A DNA stretch of 64,000 bases from JBFFMO01 sp041390025 (GTDB lineage Bacteria > Myxococcota_A > Bradymonadia > Bradymonadales > Bradymonadaceae). The translations under genes and the position numbers were made by a program. Within the stretch, counting starts at the first letter, position 1. Each line of letters opens with the position of its first letter. Under the pieces are notes generated by a model. It did not search any database, was not told the origin of the DNA, and saw nothing but the letters and a program-made list of their open reading frames with translations. Positions 58,307 through 64,000 of the stretch are shown here, one piece after another. The stretch is from assembly GCA_041390025.1 (NCBI GenBank), contig JAWKQR010000014.1, forward strand, positions 62,001 to 126,000. The letters are read 5' to 3'.

Positions 58307-60118
58307 TTAGACGGGTTCGACGGTCAGCAGTCGCATGTGGGGGTCGATCAGCCATGCTTGCATGTCTTCAAGCATTTCGAGCGCGTTGTTGTAGCGGTCA
58401 CCCCGGTACTTTGCCACGGCGCGAGTTAAGATGTCTGCAAACCCGGGCGAGCTCGCGGGGATTTCCCACGGGTCGGGTGACGTGTGCGCCAAGAAACATG
58501 CCTCAAAGTCGCGGGAGCTGCACAGTCGTTTGCGCGTGATGATTTCACACAACGTAACGCCCACGGCGTAAATGTCGCTTTGGGGTCCCGATTCCCCCAC
58601 GAACTGCTCCGGCGCCGCGTACTGCGGCGAGCCGACAAACTCGCCGACTCGCGTTGGGCTCGCGGTGTTAAGGACACGTGATTTTTCGATGGCGATCCCA
58701 TAATCCAGGATTCGAATCGTGTGGTTGCCCGTAAAGTCACGCGTGACCATCAGATTCGAGGGTTTGAGGTCGCGATGAATGATGCCGTGATGATGGGCTT
58801 CGACGAGCCCTTTGAGGATGGGAACGGCGAAACGTGCGGCTTGGCGCTCCGAAAGCGCGCCATGCTCCCGCAAAAATTCATGAAGCGTTACGCCCTCCAC
58901 AAACTCCATGACGATGTACGGCATGTCTTCATGCATGCCGGCGTCGTAGACGGGCACCGAGTACGTGCCAGACAGTTTTCCTGCCAGACGTCCCTCGCGC
59001 AGCAGGCGTGAGCTCATGCGTTGAACGTCGTCTGCCGACGTGCCGACCACTGGCGAGAGCATCTTGACAGCGACATGGCGATCCAAAAGGTCGTGATAGG
59101 CCTTGTAAACCGTCGAAAACGCGCCGGTACCGATCACGTCGAGGAGCTCTAGCGGGCCAATGCGCCGCGTCATCGTCGTTAGCAGCACCGTCGGTTTTTC
59201 GATCACGGGTTCGTCGATGACGTAAGACGGCTCAAAATGTGGATCGGCGTTAATCGACAGGTCGATGCTCTCGATCTCGTCCTCCCATTCCGCCGCCCAC
59301 ACGTCAGCCGCGGCCACCACTTCAAACGGTGTGTGGACGACATCTCGGGTGGGCTGGTCCTGTTTATGCGACGCGATGGAGTCCGCGAGTGACGCGTCCA
59401 AGCGTGGCGTGCGCGCACGGGGGCGTCGCTCAGGCTGCAATGCCGCGCGCATTGAGTGAACATCCTCGAACTTGAACTGTGTGGCATCGTGACCGACTTG
59501 GCGCATCTGTGCGACTTCTTCGGACTTGCCCAGCGGCAGCAGCAACGAGGTCAGCAGGCAGCCAAGGGCATACAAGTCTGACGCGACGGAACATGTTGTC
59601 GCGTCGCCGGGCAACCAAGAGCGCCAGATCTTATTCAGCGAACCCGAAAGCCCCGAGCGTATGTAGGCCGCACACAGGCCAATGCCGTCGACTTCCAACG
59701 CGTTGATGCGCCCAACCGCCACGTCGATGCGCAAGTCCTTGGGGGTGATGGCCCCAAAATAGATGCCGCGCTCATGCATGGCTTGGTAAACATCGAGCAG
59801 CCGAAGCGTGATCTCGCGCACCATCGAGGCGGTGATCACCGTCTGATCGATCGTGGGCAGTGCGTTGTACCGGCTCGACACCAGGATGCGATCGCCCTCG
59901 CGGATGATGCTGTCCATGCCAACGACAATCGGGTCGTTTTCGAACACCGACAATCCTTTCCGCGTACGATGAAGGCTTGCCTCAAGCAGGTCGATCGCGT
60001 CGCCCGAAGCGTCTGCGAGCGGGAGCACACGGACACGGACCGGTCGGTCGCCGACCCGTCCAAGCCAGACGCCACCACAAATCGCATCGGTCTCAAATTT
60101 TTCGAGAAGTATCGTCAC
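58307..60118 (-). CDS. Pseudokinase-kinase tandem Ser/Thr protein kinase
   Basis: A 603-residue soluble protein with two kinase folds. The N-terminal one (about residues 14-200) keeps kinase-like landmarks but not the chemistry: GAITPKDLRID (122-132) replaces HRDLKPxN, VDGIGL replaces DFG, and no glycine loop is visible; SDLYALGCLLTSLL matches the helix F region. A linker of 110 residues follows. The C-terminal domain is a complete kinase: GTGAFSTVY at 330-338, Lys352, HRDLKPSN from 448, DYG at 472-474 and GSPQYAAPEQF. No membrane helix is present. The pseudokinase may regulate the active domain. It lies 52 bp downstream of the metalloprotease gene and may be co-transcribed. Confidence 0.88.
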   Translation of the reverse strand: MTILLEKFETDAICGGVWLGRVGDRPVRVRVLPLADASGDAIDLLEASLHRTRKGLSVFENDPIVVGMDSIIREGDRILVSSRYNALPTIDQTVITASMVREITLRLLDVYQAMHERGIYFGAITPKDLRIDVAVGRINALEVDGIGLCAAYIRSGLSGSLNKIWRSWLPGDATTCSVASDLYALGCLLTSLLLPLGKSEEVAQMRQVGHDATQFKFEDVHSMRAALQPERRPRARTPRLDASLADSIASHKQDQPTRDVVHTPFEVVAAADVWAAEWEDEIESIDLSINADPHFEPSYVIDEPVIEKPTVLLTTMTRRIGPLELLDVIGTGAFSTVYKAYHDLLDRHVAVKMLSPVVGTSADDVQRMSSRLLREGRLAGKLSGTYSVPVYDAGMHEDMPYIVMEFVEGVTLHEFLREHGALSERQAARFAVPILKGLVEAHHHGIIHRDLKPSNLMVTRDFTGNHTIRILDYGIAIEKSRVLNTASPTRVGEFVGSPQYAAPEQFVGESGPQSDIYAVGVTLCEIITRKRLCSSRDFEACFLAHTSPDPWEIPASSPGFADILTRAVAKYRGDRYNNALEMLEDMQAWLIDPHMRLLTVEPV

Positions 60119-60170
60119 GTCGCCGCTTGTAAATTTGCCTCAAACTCATGGAGTTGGCGCGTGTTGTCAA

Positions 60171-62093
60171 CTACGACACGTTCCACCTCCGACGCCGCAG
60201 TCCGAACACAAACAGAATCAGCACGGGGAGATTGACGAGGACGTTCCCGACGGAGGTGCATCCATCTTGCGGCGTCACAAACTCAACCGGAATGGTTGGG
60301 CTATCGGTCGGTGTGTTGAGGGATCGTGGGTCTTGGTTGGGCAAACATCCGTCGCGCCACCCAAACGCCGCGTCCGTTGGACACTGATCACAGACATCCC
60401 CAACGCCGTCGCCGTCCCCGTCGGCCTGGTCTGGGTTGGGCGCGACGGGGCAGTTGTCGTCGACGTTGACGATGCCGTCTGCGTCGGAGTCGGACGCGCG
60501 TCCAAGGGCCATGGCGTCGTCATAGGTCAGCTCGTCGTTCGGGACTTCGGTGCCCTGACCAAACCCGCGCGTCGCCGAATCGGAGTTTTGAAAGGCAAGC
60601 ACGACATTGTCCCAGTCGCAATGAGACGATTGGCTCGAGATGATCCCGTTGTTGTTACTGTCCAAGCGCGTGTTTGTGTCGACGCTGCCGCTTTGGTTCC
60701 AATCGATGGGTTGACTGGCATCGCTGTCGGTCACGACGAGGTTGCCATCAAGGAAATACACAACGTGTTCCCAGCTTTGGGGACCTTGGATGCCTTTGGT
60801 GTCGTCGAGTGAACGCTCGTCAATCGTGGGAAGGTGGTGACGCGAGAAATCGAGCGGCCGTCCCGCATACGCCATCGGCAACTGGTAGGTGTAGTTCATT
60901 ACCGACAGATAATTGGCCTTTTTTCCCTCGTTCGAGTTGCCTCCGTGGCGCAGATTCAGTGTGTGTCCCAGCTCGTGCATGAATGTGCCAGCCTGTGCGA
61001 CCTGCGTGTTTCGCTCTCCCCAAAACCCCATGGAGACGATGAGATCGTTGCCCCATATCTCGGCGATGCCCGAGTTCGAACGGCCTCTTAAGGCCCACAC
61101 AAAAAGCGCGTAACGGTACACCAGCCTTTTGGCCTTGATGATGTTCGCGCAGTTCTCGGAAGCCCGGTCGCTCGCCGTTCCAAACCACCCTCGCGAACAT
61201 GATGTGGTGTCGTCGTCGACCTCAAGCGTGCCAAACTTGGTGAGGTCGATGTCTTCGGGTGAGATCTCATCGACCAACGAAATGTCTTGTCCGTCGACGT
61301 GGACCACTTCATCGTCCATCAGCAGGTGAAGACGGATTCCGGTGGAGCCATCGGGGTTTCTGACCGGCGCCTTCGCAAACGCTTCCACGACCGCGTCGAG
61401 CCCAAAGACATCTTGGTCTGCCCAGCGGTCAATCTCGACAAAGATGTCCTTCTTGTTGGGGTCGGCCCCGAGCGCCCTGAGGTCTAGGTCCACGATACCG
61501 TCGCCATTGACGTCGATGCCCTCGCGTTCCCACGCGTCGCAAAGTCCATCACGGTCCGCATCGCCGCTGCACACGGGCACCCCGATTGAGAAGACGATGC
61601 GTTCACTTTCGGCTCCCGGTTTGCCGGCGACCCATCCGCTGAGGTCCTCGATCTGACCGTCGGGCTTGATGATATGGACATCAAAGGATGCGGGTGATTT
61701 GCCCGAATGGTTCTCGGCCCAAACTTCGTATCTGCCCGCCGATGCGCTCTTCGTTTTCCACACCACATGTTCGACATGTGGGCGGATGGCCCCGCCCACG
61801 CAATCTTCTGAGCGATAACAGGCGTCGATGACAAGCTGCGCGTCGCCGGAACGCGTCGTGTGTTCAATGTCTGGCGACACGATCGTGCCGTCGGGCAGCT
61901 TTAGGCGGATGTCGAGGTCCGTATCGGTTTGCCAAACCAGGGTGACGCTTGATTGGCCTTGGACGACGCAGTTTTGCGCGATGCAGACCTCGGTGGCGTC
62001 GCAACCGAAGTCGTTGGCGCACGCAGCCGTGTTCTGCGCCCACGCCGGAGCGCAAATGCACGCCAACACGCCCAATGTAAGAATACGTCTCAT
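60171..62093 (-). CDS. Secreted metzincin-like metalloprotease with TSP3 repeats and MYXO-CTERM-like tail
   Basis: A 640-residue exported protein. The signal peptide ends at AWA. A cysteine motif (CANDFGCDATEVCIAQNC) follows, then a beta domain (VTLVWQTDTDLDIRLKLPDG). The zinc site is FMHELGHTLNLRHGG, HExxHxxxxxHGG as in metzincins, with LSVMNYTYQ as a probable Met-turn. Calcium-binding repeats follow (DSDADGIVNVDDNCPVAPNP, DGDGDGVGDVCDQCP). The C-terminus DGCTSVGNVLVNLP-LILFVFGLRRRR is a hydrophobic-basic tail like MYXO-CTERM, implying surface anchoring after processing. AGGGGGAT precedes the ATG at 62093. A role in attacking external protein is inferred. Confidence 0.88.
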   Translation of the reverse strand: MRRILTLGVLACICAPAWAQNTAACANDFGCDATEVCIAQNCVVQGQSSVTLVWQTDTDLDIRLKLPDGTIVSPDIEHTTRSGDAQLVIDACYRSEDCVGGAIRPHVEHVVWKTKSASAGRYEVWAENHSGKSPASFDVHIIKPDGQIEDLSGWVAGKPGAESERIVFSIGVPVCSGDADRDGLCDAWEREGIDVNGDGIVDLDLRALGADPNKKDIFVEIDRWADQDVFGLDAVVEAFAKAPVRNPDGSTGIRLHLLMDDEVVHVDGQDISLVDEISPEDIDLTKFGTLEVDDDTTSCSRGWFGTASDRASENCANIIKAKRLVYRYALFVWALRGRSNSGIAEIWGNDLIVSMGFWGERNTQVAQAGTFMHELGHTLNLRHGGNSNEGKKANYLSVMNYTYQLPMAYAGRPLDFSRHHLPTIDERSLDDTKGIQGPQSWEHVVYFLDGNLVVTDSDASQPIDWNQSGSVDTNTRLDSNNNGIISSQSSHCDWDNVVLAFQNSDSATRGFGQGTEVPNDELTYDDAMALGRASDSDADGIVNVDDNCPVAPNPDQADGDGDGVGDVCDQCPTDAAFGWRDGCLPNQDPRSLNTPTDSPTIPVEFVTPQDGCTSVGNVLVNLPVLILFVFGLRRRRWNVS

Positions 62094-62104
62094 GTCTATC
62101 CCCC

Positions 62105-62290
62105 TTAGAATGTTACGAATTTGGCCACCCGCTGGTCGGCCCATTGGAACTTTGTGGCGACGGTTTGCCCGTAGGCCCTGGCGCCCGCGATAACAAAACA
62201 CGCCACCAACACAAGCAACACAACAAACTCCGTGGCGACTGAAGCCCGATTGTCGCGGCACAAACCGATAGCGATCGTCTTGACGCGCAT
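62105..62290 (-). CDS. Flp-pilin-like mini membrane protein
   Basis: A 61-residue protein too short to be secure, but with a strong GGAGG before the ATG at 62290. After a basic N-terminus, NRASVATEFVVLLVLVAC and the following residues resemble Flp/TadE-type pilin N-termini, where a Glu at the fifth position of the hydrophobic segment follows a small residue. It ends 11 bp before the metalloprotease start, so the two probably share an mRNA. Confidence 0.6.
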   Translation of the reverse strand: MRVKTIAIGLCRDNRASVATEFVVLLVLVACFVIAGARAYGQTVATKFQWADQRVAKFVTF

Positions 62291-62492
62291 TTTCCCCTCC
62301 ACATGTTTTCGGATGCAGTGACGTGTCGTCACTCAACAGGGTTATCGGTCAATGCGTGCAAATGTTGCGAAAAGGTTTTGCTGCAGCGCCCCAAGAACCG
62401 CACAGATTACTTGAACTGTACGTTTTTCAACACATTGAGACTGGAAGTGGGTGATCAAATGTGGGATGGTATCCTACATCAGGTGGGTACGC

Positions 62493-64000
62493 ATGGCGTT
62501 GAATTGGAATCACATCGAAAGTGAACCAGACCGCGAAGCCATTTTCGCGAGACTTTCTGCGTCTTTGGAACGATCCACCCCCACCCCAAGTGACATTCTG
62601 CGCGTCGAAAATTTGCTGCGCGACACCACCGTGTCGAACGCCCTACGCCGCGAGGTTTCCCGGGCCTTGCTCAAGCACACCCGTCGAGAGTCAACCCAGC
62701 GGCTTCCTTTACTGTGGGCCGCGAAATCAAGCGACGAGGAGTTCCGGGCAACCGACGAGATCGAGCTCTCTGATGTGACGGCCGTGGTCTCGGGCGACCA
62801 GTATCCCATGCTCAACGAAGAACCCACCGCCGAGCGCGACTGGGACGACATGCCACTGCCCGCGGAAGCCAGCATCGACGCGAGTGGGATCTTGAGCATG
62901 GGGGATGATGCATTGCTCGCCTTCGTGCCGGGTGGAAGGCATACTCTGAGGTTCCACAGTCGGGTCTATGACGGTGTGGATGCCGAGGGTGTTTTGTCAC
63001 TGCTTCGCCGCGGCATGCTGCTCGGGATGGACGTGATGGCCGCCCACGGATGGGAACGTGTCGTCGATGACCCGCGTTTTCAAAGGCTTGTCGAGGAGTT
63101 CGACAACGAGATCGAGCGTGTGATGGCGCGGCTCGACGTGATCTCGGAGCCAGAAACGCAGGAGGATCTGACGACGTCAGGCGACATCACACGGCCGTTT
63201 GACCCCGGGCCCGTCTTCCCGTTCGACGAGATCGACGATCTGTTTGAGACTTCGCCGACGGGGCCGAAAGTGCCCGATCCGAGTCCCGAGCCACCAACCA
63301 TGCCATTGGTGGACACGAAGCCGTCGCGGCCGTTGCCGCCGGGGCCATTGGAGCTTGCAAATTCGGCGGGTGTGGCGCTGGACCGTCAGGGTGACACGAT
63401 GGTTGCCCGCCCGTCCAAAATGGCTGCGACCCCGCCAGCGATGCCTCCCACCCCGCCGAGCGAGCCGGGTGCGCACCGTGTGCCCACAGCCGAGCTGCGA
63501 TTTTCGGTGCCTGCGACCGCGACCGTGCAGCGCCCCGCGCCTGCGGAGCCATCAAGCAAGGCTTGGATGTGGGTTTTGCTCGCCTGTGTCGGCGCGGCTG
63601 GGCTCGCCGCGTATGGGCTGAACTCGGCGCCACCCGAACCAAAGGTCATTACCGCGCCACCGTTTCTCTTCGAAGCGGTCGAGGCCGCCACCGCAGCCGT
63701 GGACGAAGCCGCGGCCGTCAACGTGGAGGACCCGGCGTTTTGGCGCGAGGCGGCGCAGAACCGGGACGCCGAGGGGAATTACACCGCCGCCAAGGCGCTC
63801 TATCAGCATGCGTTTGAACTGCTGCCCAACGCCGAAGACGCTCTGAAGGTGGCACGGTTTGAGGCTCAGCAAGGGCAATTCTCGGCGTCTCGGACATGGC
63901 TGAAGAAGGCCGCCGACCTAGGGGCGAGTGACGACGTCGTGGTCGCACAACTTCGGCAGATGATTGAGCTCGACGAAACGCTCAGAGTCGCAGCGCGCGA
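62493..64000 (+). CDS. Membrane protein with TPR-like C-terminus, runs off the window
   Basis: At least 502 residues with no stop before the window end. The ATG at 62493 has AGGTGG six bases upstream. Residues about 1-75 are helical (ENLLRDTTVSNALRREV). A region of 150 residues (DEGV-type helices, GMLLGMDVMAAHGWERVVDD) is followed by a long Pro-rich linker, one membrane helix (WMWVLLACVGAAGLAAYGL) at about residue 360 and TPR-like helices (NYTAAKALYQHAFELLPNAE, GQFSASRTWLKKAADLGA). The cytoplasmic N-terminus, single helix and outer TPRs recall the layout of the kinases in this window without a kinase domain. Function unknown. Confidence 0.75.
   Translation, partial: MALNWNHIESEPDREAIFARLSASLERSTPTPSDILRVENLLRDTTVSNALRREVSRALLKHTRRESTQRLPLLWAAKSSDEEFRATDEIELSDVTAVVSGDQYPMLNEEPTAERDWDDMPLPAEASIDASGILSMGDDALLAFVPGGRHTLRFHSRVYDGVDAEGVLSLLRRGMLLGMDVMAAHGWERVVDDPRFQRLVEEFDNEIERVMARLDVISEPETQEDLTTSGDITRPFDPGPVFPFDEIDDLFETSPTGPKVPDPSPEPPTMPLVDTKPSRPLPPGPLELANSAGVALDRQGDTMVARPSKMAATPPAMPPTPPSEPGAHRVPTAELRFSVPATATVQRPAPAEPSSKAWMWVLLACVGAAGLAAYGLNSAPPEPKVITAPPFLFEAVEAATAAVDEAAAVNVEDPAFWREAAQNRDAEGNYTAAKALYQHAFELLPNAEDALKVARFEAQQGQFSASRTWLKKAADLGASDDVVVAQLRQMIELDETLRVAAR

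Overview
The window reads as a chromosomal segment of a high-G+C, Gram-negative, predatory or social-type deltaproteobacterium in the broad sense (Myxococcota/Bradymonadota-like; this is an inference from gene content). The support is: many lipobox lipoproteins whose mature N-terminus is a low-complexity tether (Asn-Asn-Thr-Pro or Pro-Asp-Met repeats), cysteine-rich DUF4215-type repeats with a fibro-slime/PA14-like domain, thrombospondin type 3 repeats, a MYXO-CTERM-like tail, three Hanks-type Ser/Thr kinases, and an ATP synthase operon with both b and b' but without a and c.

Layout. 0-3 kb: two tandem paralogous lipoproteins and a lipoprotein EndA-type nuclease (minus). 3.3-8 kb: a tightly overlapped thrA-thrB-thrC operon. 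8.4-12.4 kb: an A/T-richer insert holding one long but frame-disrupted NACHT/STAND-like NTPase with a C-terminal PD-(D/E)XK nuclease, a likely defence gene. 12.4-17 kb: a zinc-finger-less DnaJ, an unknown helical protein, a MORN/WGR protein and a beta-propeller lipoprotein. 17-25.8 kb: ahcY; an OmpA-kinase-lipoprotein operon; rimO. 26-29 kb: a second A/T-richer patch with a trypsin-like lipoprotein and a partner lipoprotein. 29-34.3 kb: an archaeal-type AspRS and dnaE. 34.4-42.6 kb: two unknown genes, a VolA-like lipase plus FadL pair, a CAP-domain lipoprotein and a second kinase. 42.7-48.9 kb: atp operon (b', b, delta, alpha, gamma, beta, epsilon). 49-57.7 kb: 2-oxoglutarate dehydrogenase E1, a large cysteine-rich lipoprotein, E3 and E2. 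57.8-64 kb: a His-rich metal-binding lipoprotein, a pseudokinase-kinase fusion, a metzincin-like protease, a Flp-like mini-protein and a membrane TPR protein running off the edge.

Two themes stand out. First, the beta subunit of ATP synthase carries an extra segment of about 50 residues between its N-terminal barrel and its nucleotide-binding domain. Second, at least four otherwise intact genes (thrA, a kinase, the trypsin-like lipoprotein, dnaE) each contain a single apparent one-base deletion. In all four the downstream frame continues with perfect family sense, and two of them (thrA, dnaE) are normally indispensable. That pattern points to consensus sequence errors rather than biology, and it must be kept in mind when judging the more heavily damaged NTPase-nuclease gene.

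No tRNA, rRNA, CRISPR array, insertion sequence, integrase or origin was recognised. Two families of short palindromic intergenic repeats (called A and B here) are dispersed through the window. One of them is seen next to the other at 54.6 kb.
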